Notes: generated from the sequence alone by a model not told the origin. A stretch of DNA of 64,000 nt from Paenilisteria riparia FSL S10-1204 (GCF_000525995.1 NZ_AODL01000024.1:1-64000); one strand, 5' to 3'. Counted from the first letter of the stretch, positions 1-9,040 are shown. A program made the numbers and translations.

Positions 1-339
1 ATAATAGCCCTTAGACCAGAATGTGCGATTGCCATAATTGTATTTTAAATTGGCATGACGCTCATGGATTAGTATAGCGCTACGCCCCTTCAAAAAGCCC
101 ATAAAGCTCGAAACACTTGTTTTAGGCGGTATTCGTACGAGCATATGAATATGATTTGGCATGGCATGAGCTTCAATGATTTCTACATCTTTCATTTCGC
201 ATAATTTTCTTAAAATCGCCCCAATATCTTTTCGAAGTTGACCATAGATAATTTTTCGTCGATATTTTGGAGTGAACACAATATGATACTTACAATTCCA
301 ACGAGTATGTGATAAACTACTATCATCGTTACTAGGCAT
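1..339 (-). CDS. tnpA: IS200/IS605 transposase TnpA (partial, C-terminus beyond window)
   Basis: This is a Y1-type HUH transposase that cuts and rejoins single-stranded DNA at subterminal hairpins. The first 113 codons are present. The translation begins MPSNDDSSLSHTRWNCKYH and continues with a VFTPKYRRK block, then the HUH motif within AHAMPNHIHML (His-x-His), all typical of IS200 TnpA. The catalytic tyrosine would lie past the window edge. The start at 339 is supported by a strong GAAAGGAG about 8 nt upstream. That ribosome-binding site lies in the right arm of a long hairpin and would be sequestered in the mRNA. Confidence 0.9.
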   Translation of the reverse strand, partial: MPSNDDSSLSHTRWNCKYHIVFTPKYRRKIIYGQLRKDIGAILRKLCEMKDVEIIEAHAMPNHIHMLVRIPPKTSVSSFMGFLKGRSAILIHERHANLKYNYGNRTFWSKGYY

Positions 340-342
340 AAA

Positions 343-406
343 AAAAATCTCCTTTCGCACAGAATTTGGTTTGCGGCCAATTCTATTATAGCGAAAGGAG
401 ATTTTT
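343..406 (-). promoter_or_regulatory. Leader hairpin sequestering the tnpA ribosome-binding site
   Basis: A 16-bp perfect inverted repeat (343-358 and 391-406) encloses a second pairing of AGAATTTGG with CCAATTCT. On the minus-strand transcript the downstream arm carries the GAAAGGAG ribosome-binding site of tnpA, so the fold would block translation. Translational repression by such a leader is known for IS200; its function in this copy is inferred. Confidence 0.7.
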
Positions 407-465
407 AACGCTAAAGCTATCCGTCGCCGCACACGCAGAGCGTGTGGTTTATTAGCATCATTAAA

Positions 466-513
466 AAAATAGTAGGCAAGACCATGGCCGTGGCCTTACC
501 TACTAATCTTAGT
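466..513 (-). terminator. Rho-independent terminator of the cupin gene
   Basis: The minus-strand RNA would form a long stem (AGTAGGTAAGGCC... pairing with ...GGTCTTGCCTACT), followed by a run of U. It lies directly downstream of the cupin gene. Confidence 0.75.
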
Positions 514-536
514 ATGTTTTTTTGGCGTTGTGCGCT

Positions 537-947
537 TTATTTCGACTGATTTGCTTCTTGATATTGGCTTTCAGACACCGGTTCTAGCCAGGTAGTGTCG
601 CCTTTGCTTGGATCACGAACAATCGCCAGATGAACAAACCAGCTATCTGACGCTGCACCATGCCAATGCTTAATCCCAGCTGCGATTTCAACGACGTCTC
701 CCGCCTTCAAGCGTTGCGCTACTTTGCCTTCTTCTTGATAATAGCCTTCGCCACCAATCACAAGTAAAATCTGACCGCCTTCATGAGTATGCCAATTGTT
801 TCTTGCATTCGGCGCGAAAGTGACATTTCCGATTGGATTCGATTGCGTGGTAAGCATCGAAAGGTATGCATCTCCTACGAAATAATCATTGTCAATTTTT
901 TCTCCAATTGGGAAAATGGTACTTTGGTTTAAGTCTTTTTCAATCAT
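537..947 (-). CDS. Small cupin-domain protein (hydroxynitrile-lyase/quercetinase-like family)
   Basis: A single-domain cupin of 136 residues, which probably binds one metal ion. Motif 1 is seen as WHTHEGGQILLVIGGEGYY (two His and a downstream acidic position) and motif 2 as AGIKHWHGA (His ligand). This pattern is shared with small manganese cupins annotated as carboxymuconolactone-decarboxylase partners or (R)-mandelonitrile lyase-like enzymes. The substrate is unknown. The start at 947 (MIEKDLNQ) is preferred to the longer frame from 995 because AAAGGAGAGGA sits just upstream. The gene lies about 100 bp downstream of a CsoR-family regulator and probably shares its transcript, so it may be the regulator's target. 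Confidence 0.8.
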   Translation of the reverse strand: MIEKDLNQSTIFPIGEKIDNDYFVGDAYLSMLTTQSNPIGNVTFAPNARNNWHTHEGGQILLVIGGEGYYQEEGKVAQRLKAGDVVEIAAGIKHWHGAASDSWFVHLAIVRDPSKGDTTWLEPVSESQYQEANQSK

Positions 948-1047
948 TCTAATCCTCTCCTTTTCTATAAAATTAGTATAAACCTTGAAGTGCACTCTAA
1001 GTAAAGTGATTTATTACAATAACAGCCTAGATGACTCTCCACAACAT

Positions 1048-1281
1048 TTATTTGATATAACTATCTACACGCTTTTGGTTAAATTCTCCTTGTTCCACCA
1101 TTTCTTTCATTTGTTCGCTGAAAATGACTTTTTCGGCGCTTTGTAACGCTTTTTTGACGGCAGCCATTTGCAACATAATATCATCATAAGATCGATTGTC
1201 ATCCGTCATTTTTTTGATGGATTTAACGTGACCTTCTATTTTGGCTAGCCTATTGGAAACTGCTTTACGAACTCCCGACAT
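1048..1281 (-). CDS. CsoR/RcnR/FrmR-family transcriptional repressor lacking cysteines
   Basis: A 77-residue all-helical DUF156 repressor. The family fold is clear: an N-terminal basic helix RLAKIEGHVKSIKKM, then a core with SYDDIMLQMAAVKKAL, then SAEKVIFSEQ. Family members sense Cu(I), Ni/Co, formaldehyde or persulfides through a conserved Cys in helix 2 and a His/Cys pair further on. Here the helix-2 Cys position is Asp (YDDI) and there is no cysteine anywhere in the protein, so Cu(I) sensing like CsoR or persulfide chemistry like CstR is ruled out. The inducer is unknown. Upstream palindromes with CCCTATATAGGG resemble family operators and suggest autoregulation together with the downstream cupin gene. 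Confidence 0.85.
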   Translation of the reverse strand: MSGVRKAVSNRLAKIEGHVKSIKKMTDDNRSYDDIMLQMAAVKKALQSAEKVIFSEQMKEMVEQGEFNQKRVDSYIK

Positions 1282-1358
1282 CCCTATACCCCCTACTATA
1301 AAAAATATGAAATCTCATTAAACAATCAGTAATGCTTATATACAGACATCTAAATAAC

Positions 1359-1370
1359 CCCTATATAGGG
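1359..1370. promoter_or_regulatory. CsoR-type operator palindrome
   Basis: CCCTATATAGGG is a perfect 12-bp palindrome about 80 bp upstream of the CsoR-family gene. The G/C-rich ends around an AT core match the style of CsoR/CstR operators. The assignment to the adjacent regulator is inferred. Confidence 0.6.
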
Positions 1371-1383
1371 ATATAAACTAAAA

Positions 1384-1400
1384 TACTATATAGAGGTATC
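1384..1400. promoter_or_regulatory. Second, imperfect CsoR-type operator
   Basis: ATACTATATAGAGGTAT is a near-palindromic site with the same TATATA core as the site at 1359-1370, spaced about 25 bp from it. It abuts the end of the metallo-hydrolase gene and precedes the regulator on the minus strand. Confidence 0.45.
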
Positions 1401-1401
1401 T

Positions 1402-2242
1402 TTAGTTTATATGATTCAAAGGCACCGAATTTGTTGTATTTCCGTCCTTATCAAACTGCAGCGCTCGGTAAAAATAATCATGATAAAACAGTAACCATTT
1501 TCCAGTTCCGTTAAGCTCCTCGCGCAATCGTTCTTTTGCAAAAATGGAGTCCATTGGGTAGTCGTCGTATGCGGTGACCCAGAGTACGTTTTGATGAGCG
1601 TGTGTTGGAAAGATGTCAGCCATGTGAATCGCCGACTCGCCAAGACTATCTATTCGAATTACCGCATGACCATTACTATGTCCGCCTGTTTTTTCTAAGG
1701 AAATCGCGTCGTTTAATATCAGCTCCTCTTTGTATGTCTTTACTTGATTCGCAATCCCCTGCCAGTTCTCAGACCAATAAGTTGCTTTGGAGCGAATATT
1801 AGGATGGCGTATTTCCTCCCACTCGGTTTCTGTCGTGTAGATCGTCGCATTCGGAAACAAGCTCGCACCACTCGTGTCCGTTAAGCCAACAATGTGATCA
1901 AAGTGCATATGTGACATTAAAATAACGTCAATTGCTTCTGGGGCGACGCTTAATTTCGCCAAATCTTCCAACACAAAGGATTCTTCTGTTACACCGAAAT
2001 TCCGGCGTTGTTTTTTCCGTCAGACGCCCAACGCCAATTCCTGCATCAATTAAATAATGCTTGCCTTGATATTCGAAATACATCGGGTCTGTCGTACAGC
2101 GAATCTGATTTTTTTCGTTCGGCTCGTATTTTTTCTGCCACAGAGCTTTTGGGACTACGCCGAACATCGCTCCACCGTCGAAATGCGCGATTCCACCTCG
2201 TAACCAATGAATTTTTATCTCCCCTACTTGCAATGTATCCAT
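1402..2242 (-). CDS. ytnP: YtnP-like metallo-beta-lactamase-fold hydrolase (frame break)
   Basis: The two halves together form a 279-residue protein like Bacillus YtnP, a lactonase-type metallo-hydrolase that degrades extracellular signals. The N-terminal part (MDTLQVGEIKIHWLRGG, then GAMFGVVPKALW) and the C-terminal part with the zinc motif SHMHFDHIVGL are in different frames. Removing a single base near 1996 restores PEFGVTEESFVLEDLA. The gene precedes nothing obvious on its strand; trmB and ytmP lie upstream, the same neighbourhood as in Bacillus subtilis. It is either a recent pseudogene or a sequencing error. Many genes in this window show comparable breaks, so an error is more likely. 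Confidence 0.75.
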
Positions 2243-2297
2243 TATTTTTACCTCCTTTATGAAAAAAAGCCAGAGCCATATATGCTCCAGCCTCTTG

Positions 2298-2939
2298 TTA
2301 TGCTTTAAAAGTTGCTTCTAAACGATAAATCGGAAAACCTTGTGCGGAAAATTTCTCTTCGTACTCTGTCATGATATTGCCCTCGTAATCACTATGATGC
2401 AAATCAAGCGACAAATAATGCAACAACATACCGTACTCTGAAAACGCGACTAATGAATATTCGAACAAACTACGGTTGTCCGTCTTAAAATGAATTTCGC
2501 CATCTGCTGGTAGTAATACTTTATAAATATCTAAAAAACGCGGATTCGTCAAGCGACGTTTCGTATGGCGTTTCTTCGGCCACGGATCAGAGAAGTTCAA
2601 ATAAACACGCGCCACTTCACCTGGCTCGAAATATTCTAATAAATCTGCCCCGTCCACCGATAGCAATCGTAAGTTCGGGATGCCAGCAACCAGTGCTTTG
2701 TCCAGCGCCGTAATCAAGACACTCTCTACCACTTCAATGCCAATATAGTTAATATCTGGATGCTTTGTTGCCATGCCAGTGACGAACTGCCCTTTTCCAG
2801 TTCCGATTTCGATATGAATCGGATTTTCATTTCCAAATAGTTCGTGCCACTTCCCTTTCCAGTCTTCTGGGTTTGCCACACATACTTCTGGATGAGCCAA
2901 GATTTTCTCTCTCGCCCACGGTTTATGTTTTACTCGCAT
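2298..2939 (-). CDS. trmB: tRNA (guanine-46-N7)-methyltransferase
   Basis: This SAM-dependent enzyme methylates N7 of G46 in the tRNA variable loop. At 213 residues it has the usual family length. The SAM-binding loop [10 protein letters not shown] is at about residues 43-52. The family signature [16 protein letters not shown] lies in the middle, and the C-terminal [11 protein letters not shown] is also typical. It overlaps the end of the upstream ytmP-like gene by about 10 bp, so the two are translationally coupled. Confidence 0.95.
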   Translation of the reverse strand: MRVKHKPWAREKILAHPEVCVANPEDWKGKWHELFGNENPIHIEIGTGKGQFVTGMATKHPDINYIGIEVVESVLITALDKALVAGIPNLRLLSVDGADLLEYFEPGEVARVYLNFSDPWPKKRHTKRRLTNPRFLDIYKVLLPADGEIHFKTDNRSLFEYSLVAFSEYGMLLHYLSLDLHHSDYEGNIMTEYEEKFSAQGFPIYRLEATFKA

Positions 2940-3742
2940 AACGTTGCGTACACCTCATTATCACTTAATATTTTTTTCAAAAGTTGTTCTAATCGCAAGC
3001 GTTCTGGTTCACGCCCGCGTTCATACTGCCAATTCATTGCCATTAAAACCTGACAAACAGAAAACCATTTCAGTCGTTTGTAAAAAGCAGGCGTCAACTC
3101 CTGTCCATATTCTGCTAACCAATTTTTCCATTCAGCAGACGGAACATATTGATATAATAAAACCCCAACATCATTCGCTGGATCAGCAAGCATTGCCCCG
3201 TCCCAATCGACTAAATAAAGCGAATCTTCTCCTGAAAGTAGCCAGTTATTATGGTTGACATCTCCGTGGCAAACAACATGACGCGCTTCCTCTAACGTGT
3301 CCATATTCTCTGCTAAATAGCGTTGCGCTTCTAAAATTAAAGTATCATTGTAAGACGTCGTTTGAATATCCACCGTTATTTGCTTCAATAAATACGCACA
3401 GGAATAATCTTTTTTCTCAATTCGACCTAACATATCCCGTAAATGTTCTGAGCGATGAATCCGTCCTAGTAGTTTCGCAACACGAGGCTCGCGCATGTTT
3501 TCTGCATCTAGCGTTTGACTATCATCAATCCACTTCTGCGCGGTAATAACATCTCCATTTTCCACACGTCTTGTCCAGATAAGCTTAGGAACAATATTTT
3601 CTACAGAAAGCGCAGCTAAAAAAGGCGATGAATTTCTCTTTAAAAAGAACTTCTCGTCTTCATGAACAGCTACAAAAGCTTTCCCCGTCTCACCACCAGC
3701 TGGTTCTATTTCCCAATCATCGCCAAACAAATTATCTTTCAT
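2930..3742 (-). CDS. YtmP-like phosphotransferase (choline/aminoglycoside kinase fold)
   Basis: A 270-residue protein of the APH/choline-kinase superfamily. The catalytic loop is [12 protein letters not shown] and the metal-binding segment is [17 protein letters not shown]. An N-terminal lobe carries [20 protein letters not shown] with a likely ATP-contacting Lys. The physiological substrate is not known for the family. It overlaps trmB, and the pairing with trmB and ytnP is conserved in Bacilli. Confidence 0.8.
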   Translation of the reverse strand: MKDNLFGDDWEIEPAGGETGKAFVAVHEDEKFFLKRNSSPFLAALSVENIVPKLIWTRRVENGDVITAQKWIDDSQTLDAENMREPRVAKLLGRIHRSEHLRDMLGRIEKKDYSCAYLLKQITVDIQTTSYNDTLILEAQRYLAENMDTLEEARHVVCHGDVNHNNWLLSGEDSLYLVDWDGAMLADPANDVGVLLYQYVPSAEWKNWLAEYGQELTPAFYKRLKWFSVCQVLMAMNWQYERGREPERLRLEQLLKKILSDNEVYATLCE

Positions 3743-4061
3743 TCTACATTCACCTTCGCTTACATTGCGTCGTCTATCACTCTATATTTCGTGTGGAACT
3801 CGCCTTTATTACATCAATCCCTTTGCTAAGACGAATTGGTCTACTTGTCTTCTATGTATGTTAGAAAGATGGATAAAAAAAGAGCCATTACACTAATAGC
3901 TACCTTTTAAATTTTACTTCTCTTCTCGTCTCACGTCAAGTCAACATATGTTCGGTTTTGAAATAATACATTCGGTATAAAAATGTTACGCTTGCGATGT
4001 ACTTAATTTACACAAAAAACTTTGCACACAAGGTTAGGCCCTGCGTACAAAGTTTCTAAGT
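3743..4061. other. Intergenic spacer (about 320 bp) with no gene seen
   Basis: The spacer contains the upstream region of the ytmP-like gene and, near its right end, the terminator of the MFS gene. I found no credible small ORF or RNA. Confidence 0.5.
4013..4053 (-). terminator. Terminator of the MFS efflux gene
   Basis: The minus-strand RNA forms AAACTTTGTACGCAGG pairing with CCTTGTGTGCAAAGTTT (with wobble pairs), followed by a U-run. Confidence 0.75.
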
Positions 4062-5537
4062 TTAGCTATCCATTACTTCTGTTTTCTTAACGACTGGTGC
4101 TAGTGATTGTGGTTTTTTCTTAATGAACAATGACAAAATAACAGCAATCACAGAAAGAATAGATGATACGAGGAACGCTGTTTCAATTCCGTGAATTAAG
4201 ACATGATTGGCGATTTGTTCTTTTGTCTTACCAACAACATCGGCTGCTCCTAAATTTTTGGCGTAGCTTGAAGCACTCTTGGACATCGTGGTGATGAGTA
4301 AAGCCGTGCCAAGTGAGCCCGCTATTTGCCGAACGGTATTGAACATCGCCGATCCGTGCGCTGCCATCGATAGTGGCAACGAGTTGAGCGCTGCGGTTTG
4401 TAGTGGCATCATAACCATTGCCATACCACTTGCCCGAACCGTTTGCACAATAACGATATATGTTAATGTCGTACTTTCGGTTAAGTCTGTAAACATGAAT
4501 GTCGTTACAGCCATGATAATAAGCCCAATCAAGGACAAGTATTTAGCTCCAAAACGGTCAAATAGAATACCTGTCACTGGCGATAGCGCTGCGGTCATCA
4601 CTGCACCTGGCAATAAGACAAGTCCAGACTCTAATGGTGTGAAATGGCGCACACTTTGCAAGAAGATTGGGAATAACAGCATGCCACCGTATAGCCCCAT
4701 CATAACGAAAAAGCTTATAGTTGTTGTCAATGTAAACGTCCGATGTTGAAAAACTTTGAAGTTCAGTAAAGGTGCTTTGGCGCGGCCTTGATACCAAATA
4801 AATACAGCTAATACAACGAACCCTAATAGGACAAAACCAATAACTTTTGCAGATAAGAAATCATGATCCCCTGCGTTACTAAATCCTAATAATAAACTAC
4901 CAAACCCGATGGTCGATAAAATAACACCAAGGAAATCCAATTTTGGAAAAGTACGTTTACCGACATTTTTTAATAGGAAGAAGGCAACCACTACGTCCAA
5001 AATTGCAAAAGGAATAATAATATAAAATAAGTTCCGCCAATCGTATTCTTGGACAATCCATCCTGATAACGTTGGTCCAATTGCTGGCGCGAAGTTCATG
5101 GCAAGCCCGATAAGACCCATCGCCCTTCCGCGTCGTTCCATTGGAAATAAGTTCAGTACAACGACCGTTAGAAGTGGCATAACAATACCTGCACCTATCG
5201 CTTGTACCATTCGCCCAATAATTAATACTGTATAATCTCCAGCAAAACCAGAAATCGTTGTTCCAATCGCAAATGTAATCATTGCGAATAAATAAAGTTG
5301 TCTCGTTGTAAATCGTTCAATTAGAAAAGCAGTCATCGGTATCATGACACCATTGACTAACATAAATCCAGTCGTCAGCCATTGACCTTGACTTGCTGTA
5401 ATATTGAAATCCGTCATAATGCTTGGCAGCGCTACGTTCATCAATGTTTGATTCAAAATCGTAACAAATGCACCCATTAGCATCACAATCAAGATACCGT
5501 TTGTTTTAATACCATTCGTTGCTGCTTTCATGTTCAT
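4062..5537 (-). CDS. MFS drug efflux transporter, DHA2 (14-TM, EmrB/QacA) family
   Basis: A 491-residue proton-coupled exporter of the membrane. The DHA2 pattern is clear: an N-terminal TM1 with GAFVTILNQTLMNVALPSI, motif A as LIERFTTRQLYLFAM, and motif C-like GPTLSGWIVQEYDWRNLFY, which is the antiporter motif of this subfamily. The start at 5537 has AAAGGAGT upstream. It follows a MarR-family gene on the same strand after a 6-bp gap, so the pair forms an operon. MarR proteins usually repress the adjacent pump. The substrates cannot be told from sequence. Confidence 0.9.
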   Translation of the reverse strand: MNMKAATNGIKTNGILIVMLMGAFVTILNQTLMNVALPSIMTDFNITASQGQWLTTGFMLVNGVMIPMTAFLIERFTTRQLYLFAMITFAIGTTISGFAGDYTVLIIGRMVQAIGAGIVMPLLTVVVLNLFPMERRGRAMGLIGLAMNFAPAIGPTLSGWIVQEYDWRNLFYIIIPFAILDVVVAFFLLKNVGKRTFPKLDFLGVILSTIGFGSLLLGFSNAGDHDFLSAKVIGFVLLGFVVLAVFIWYQGRAKAPLLNFKVFQHRTFTLTTTISFFVMMGLYGGMLLFPIFLQSVRHFTPLESGLVLLPGAVMTAALSPVTGILFDRFGAKYLSLIGLIIMAVTTFMFTDLTESTTLTYIVIVQTVRASGMAMVMMPLQTAALNSLPLSMAAHGSAMFNTVRQIAGSLGTALLITTMSKSASSYAKNLGAADVVGKTKEQIANHVLIHGIETAFLVSSILSVIAVILSLFIKKKPQSLAPVVKKTEVMDS

Positions 5538-5543
5538 TCTTTC

Positions 5544-5975
5544 TTACTCCTTTCGTTCCAATAACGCAATCATTTTCTTGTGTGTCTCTAACATAGCCTC
5601 TAGCTCTTCTGTCTCTATTTCCAAAACACGCTCCAATCGATTGAAAAACAAATCATACGTTTCATCGACTTTTGCTAAGCCTTCAGCAGTTAGCTGTAAA
5701 TTAAGCGCGCGACGGTTTCCTTCTTCACGTCCGCGTGTTAAGTAATTTGCTTTAACAAGACGGTCCACAATACCGCTCATTGTACTTTTATTTACCTGCA
5801 CCCGTTCGGCTAGTTCGCCAAGCGTTAAGTGCGGTTCCCTTTTTAACGTTCCTAATGAAAAAAGTTGCACCGTTGTGATGTCCCGTTTCGCGGCCTCTTC
5901 TTGCAGGTATTGGTGTATTTTGCGCTGTACCGATCGAAAGGATAGCACCACTTCTCGTATCAACTTCTCATCCAT
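5544..5975 (-). CDS. MarR-family transcriptional regulator
   Basis: A 143-residue winged-helix regulator. The recognition region LTLGELAERVQVNKSTMSGIVDRLVKANYLTRGRE and the wing NRRALNLQLTAEG are classical. The start at 5975 (MDEKLIREVV) is chosen because AAAGGAGGGGAAGT lies just upstream. The longer frame reads through the promoter. It is co-transcribed with the downstream MFS pump and is its likely repressor. Confidence 0.9.
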   Translation of the reverse strand: MDEKLIREVVLSFRSVQRKIHQYLQEEAAKRDITTVQLFSLGTLKREPHLTLGELAERVQVNKSTMSGIVDRLVKANYLTRGREEGNRRALNLQLTAEGLAKVDETYDLFFNRLERVLEIETEELEAMLETHKKMIALLERKE

Positions 5976-6033
5976 ATTTACTTCCCCTCCTTTAATGTTC
6001 AAGAGCGAAAGATTCGCATACGAACTATTAGCA

Positions 6034-6061
6034 ATTATACGCCTAATTTTATCATTGTCAA
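6034..6061 (-). promoter_or_regulatory. Sigma-A promoter of the marR-MFS operon
   Basis: The minus strand has TTGACA (6061-6056), a 16-bp spacer and TATAAT (6039-6034), both perfect consensus boxes, about 60 bp upstream of the marR start. Confidence 0.8.
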
Positions 6062-6126
6062 GCCTATTTTTTCCTGAAAACGATAACATTGGGCGTATTC
6101 GTCAATTATTTTTTATATGTAATTAA

Positions 6127-6477
6127 TTATATAGTTTTTGTCCCTTGATGAAAGACAAGTTGCCAGCGATTGTTCTGAAATTTCCAAATAGAGCTTCGTA
6201 AGGATGACTGCTTCTGCTCTACGTTGAAAATACGATACGTCGCAAGAACAACATCCTCAGCTAGTGGCTTGATTTCAAAGTCACTGAGTTGCATATCGAC
6301 AACATCGATTCCTGTTTCTGCTATTTCCTCCTCCCGATATAAAACCCGACCAGAACTTCCAAATTCAAAAAAATCAGTAGCAAGCAATTGGCTAAGCGCA
6401 TCTTTTGATGTTCGGATTTCTGGAAGAAGCAACTGTTCTTCTTGGTTTTGCAAGAGCGTTTTTAAATCTTGATTCAT
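6127..6477 (-). CDS. DUF4440 / NTF2-like protein
   Basis: A 116-residue NTF2-like fold protein. The pattern SKDALSQLLATDFFEFGSSGRVLYREE, then VATYRIFNVE and a terminal SIWKFQNNRWQLVFHQGT, is typical of DUF4440 proteins, which often act as small-ligand pockets or accessory domains. No function can be assigned. The start at 6477 is preferred: AAGGAG is 8-9 nt upstream. Confidence 0.75.
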   Translation of the reverse strand: MNQDLKTLLQNQEEQLLLPEIRTSKDALSQLLATDFFEFGSSGRVLYREEEIAETGIDVVDMQLSDFEIKPLAEDVVLATYRIFNVEQKQSSLRSSIWKFQNNRWQLVFHQGTKTI

Positions 6478-6538
6478 CGTAAACATCTCCTTAAAAAAAT
6501 CGGACAAGCCTGCAAAAGACTCCTCCGATTTTGAAAAT

Positions 6539-7402
6539 TTAACTAAATGCTAATTCGCCGCATTGCTTAAGAACTTCTGCTGCGAATGCGTCGTGAATTT
6601 TTTTCGTAATTGGGCCACGTTTACCATCGCTCACTTGTTTGCCATCAATTTCGATGATTGGCGTTACTTCAATTGTCGTACTGGAGATGAAAACCTCGTC
6701 TGCCGCTGCTAAATCCGTAAGCGTAAAGCCAGTTTCTGCAACCGGAACACCGATATCGCGCGCTACTTTTAGAATGACTTGGCGTGTAATCCCACTCAAA
6801 ATAAGATTATCCGCCGCATGCGTTATCAGCGTACCGTTCTTAATAATATACGCATTGGTAGACGAGCCTTCCGTCACTTCCTCACCACGGTGCAGAATCG
6901 CTTCGAAAGCTCCAGCTTGGTGCGCCTTGTTCTTTGCCATCGTGTTTCCAAGCAAGTTCAAGCTCTTAATATCACAACGTAGCCAACGAACATCCTCTTC
7001 CAAAATCGCTTTGCGTCCTTGTTCAAATAGCGTCGTGTCACGCGACACTTCACTTGCAGAAGCCGTCAGCACACCTTCTAAAGGAAGATCAGGCACTACA
7101 TGATTTCGCGGTGATTGAATACCGCGCGTAACTTGCAAGTACACATTCCCTGTTCCAATATTATTTGCTTTTAATAAGCCTTCCAGTAATTCACGTAATT
7201 CTGCTTTTTCAAAAGGAATAACAAGATCAATCTTATTCGCACTGGCGTACAGGCGATCAATGTGCTCTTCATATGTAAAGAATTGGCCATTATAAGCACG
7301 AACAACTTCGTACACACCGTCTCCGAACTGATATCCCCGATCTTCTATATCAATTTTTGCTTCTACTCGTTCTATTAATTGATTGTTTACTAATACTTTC
7401 AT
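6539..7402 (-). CDS. dat: D-amino-acid (D-alanine) aminotransferase
   Basis: This PLP enzyme interconverts D-alanine and 2-oxoglutarate with pyruvate and D-glutamate, supplying D-Glu for peptidoglycan. It has 287 residues and belongs to fold-type IV. The catalytic Lys lies in CDIKSLNLLGN, and the cofactor glutamate region in EEVTEGSSTNAYII. The N-terminal DRGYQFGDGVYEV and C-terminal FISSTTIEVTPI match the family. The ATG at 7402 has AAAGGAG at good spacing. It sits downstream of pepV, as in Listeria. Confidence 0.93.
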   Translation of the reverse strand: MKVLVNNQLIERVEAKIDIEDRGYQFGDGVYEVVRAYNGQFFTYEEHIDRLYASANKIDLVIPFEKAELRELLEGLLKANNIGTGNVYLQVTRGIQSPRNHVVPDLPLEGVLTASASEVSRDTTLFEQGRKAILEEDVRWLRCDIKSLNLLGNTMAKNKAHQAGAFEAILHRGEEVTEGSSTNAYIIKNGTLITHAADNLILSGITRQVILKVARDIGVPVAETGFTLTDLAAADEVFISSTTIEVTPIIEIDGKQVSDGKRGPITKKIHDAFAAEVLKQCGELAFS

Positions 7403-7463
7403 TGTGAGCACTCCTTTATTACCTATTTTTGCAACTATCTAAAAATTCAAATCAAAGCAGCGA

Positions 7464-7511
7464 CGGAAAAAAAGGGTTGCATGACCACACGTTCCTCTTT
7501 TTTCCGCATCT
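7464..7511 (-). terminator. Probable terminator between pepV and dat
   Basis: CGGAAAAAA (from 7464) pairs with TTTTTTCCG (ending 7506) around an irregular loop. It lies downstream of pepV on the minus strand and may attenuate read-through into dat. Confidence 0.5.
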
Positions 7512-7544
7512 CTACTTTCATTTAATTTTTTTCAATTATATACC

Positions 7545-8957
7545 TTACTTCGCTAATTTGTAAAGCGCTTCTGCATAAATTCCGATTGTTTTTACTAAAT
7601 CGTCGAAATATGCGAATTCGTCTTTTTGGTGCATGGTATCTTCACGACCTGGGAATAGGGCTCCAAAGGCAACACCAGTCTCCATATGACGCGCGTAAGT
7701 TCCGCCACCGATAGCAAGCAATGTTGCTTCTTCGCCTGTTTGGCTTGTGTATACTTCTTGCAACACTTGGATTAATTTATGGTCTTTTGGTACGAATAGT
7801 GGTTTGGAGTCATCGTAGTGCGTGTATTGACCGCTATATTCGTTCACTACAGTTTCCATTTTTAGTTTTAGCTTGTCCATGTTCGCTGTCACTGGGTAAC
7901 GGAAGTTGAGGCCATAACGACCGCCTTCGCTGACGCTATAACGAATCACGCCGACATTCATTGTCAATTCGCCACTTTCGTCGTCTTCGTAACGGATACC
8001 TAGTTTCATCGCACGTGAATCGCCGTATAAGTAATCTTTACCGAACATCACGAAATCATTGGCCGCACCAGTCAATGTGAATTTGCCAAGGAACGCAACT
8101 AAATGCAGGCCTGCGTTAATACCATTGTTTGGCTCCATCGCATGTGCCGCTTTACCAATTAGAGAAACTGTTACTTGGTTTCCTGATACTACAAGTTCAC
8201 CATTAAGCTTCGTTTCTTTTTTGTAAGCGTCGAATTGTTTTGTAAGCTGAGCCACATCTTTAGCATCCTCCAAAACGGCTTTCGCATGGTCTGGAACCAT
8301 ATTGTAACGTGCGCCAGATTCAAAACTGATTAAACGGAAGTCCGCATTGCCGTCTTTTTCGCCGTCTTTGAACGAAATATCCAACTCAGAAATACCTTTT
8401 TCCGCGTGAATAATCGGAAATTCAGCATCAGGCACAAAGCCCATTGTTGGTTGTTCTTCTGTTTCAAAATAACGTTCGACACAAGACATACCGCTTTCTT
8501 CATCTGAGCCGTATATCATCCGCACACGACGTGATAATGGTAAGTCTAATTCTTTAATGATTTTCATAGCATAGTATGCCGCCATTGCTGGGCCTTTATC
8601 GTCCGCTGAGCCACGGGCAAATACTTTCCCATCTTTCAAAATTGGATCAAATGGATCATGCGACCAGTCATCGCCAACTGGTACAACGTCAACGTGACCT
8701 AGCGCTGCAACAAGTTCTTCCCCTTGTCCAAACTCTGCGTGTCCCGCTACATTTCCGACCTCTTTAATCGCAAAGCCATCTTTTTCGGCCAATTCTAAAG
8801 CAAAATCCAATGCTTTTTTCACGTCTGGGCCAAATGGTGCATCTTCTGTCGCCTGGGAATCATCGCGAACACTTGGAATGCTTAAAATGGCGAATAAATC
8901 ACGTTTGAAATCCTCACGACGCTTTTCCGCTTCTTCTTGCCAATTGATTGTACTCAT
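7545..8957 (-). CDS. pepV: PepV-type dipeptidase (M20 family)
   Basis: A cytosolic zinc dipeptidase of 470 residues. Metal ligands are visible in ALGHVDVVPVGDDW (His), RGSADDKGPAMA (bridging Asp), YGSDEESGMSC (Glu pair) and VPDAEFP (Asp). A lid domain is inserted before AAHAMEPNNG. It hydrolyses N-terminal residues from dipeptides, including beta-Ala dipeptides in characterised members. The start at 8957 (MSTINW) gives the usual length; its ribosome-binding site (AGGAA) is weak. Confidence 0.92.
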   Translation of the reverse strand: MSTINWQEEAEKRREDFKRDLFAILSIPSVRDDSQATEDAPFGPDVKKALDFALELAEKDGFAIKEVGNVAGHAEFGQGEELVAALGHVDVVPVGDDWSHDPFDPILKDGKVFARGSADDKGPAMAAYYAMKIIKELDLPLSRRVRMIYGSDEESGMSCVERYFETEEQPTMGFVPDAEFPIIHAEKGISELDISFKDGEKDGNADFRLISFESGARYNMVPDHAKAVLEDAKDVAQLTKQFDAYKKETKLNGELVVSGNQVTVSLIGKAAHAMEPNNGINAGLHLVAFLGKFTLTGAANDFVMFGKDYLYGDSRAMKLGIRYEDDESGELTMNVGVIRYSVSEGGRYGLNFRYPVTANMDKLKLKMETVVNEYSGQYTHYDDSKPLFVPKDHKLIQVLQEVYTSQTGEEATLLAIGGGTYARHMETGVAFGALFPGREDTMHQKDEFAYFDDLVKTIGIYAEALYKLAK

Positions 8958-9040
8958 ATTCCTAACAATCCCTTCAAATGATATATTTACTCCCCTATTG
9001 TATACTCTTTTGTAGTGACATGAAAGCATTTTGAAGCGAA

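Larger units (their letters stand above)
1..455 (-). mobile_element. IS200/IS605-family insertion sequence, left-end portion
   Basis: The transposase gene runs off the window start, so only the tnpA-proximal (left) end is visible. Two foldbacks lie upstream of the gene. One is a long stem pairing 343-358 with 391-406. The other is a short terminal hairpin with arms 430-436 and 440-446 around a 3-nt loop, as expected for the subterminal hairpins that IS200-family transposases recognise. The exact outer boundary and the right end are not visible, so 455 is approximate. No terminal inverted repeats are seen, which fits this family. Confidence 0.8.
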
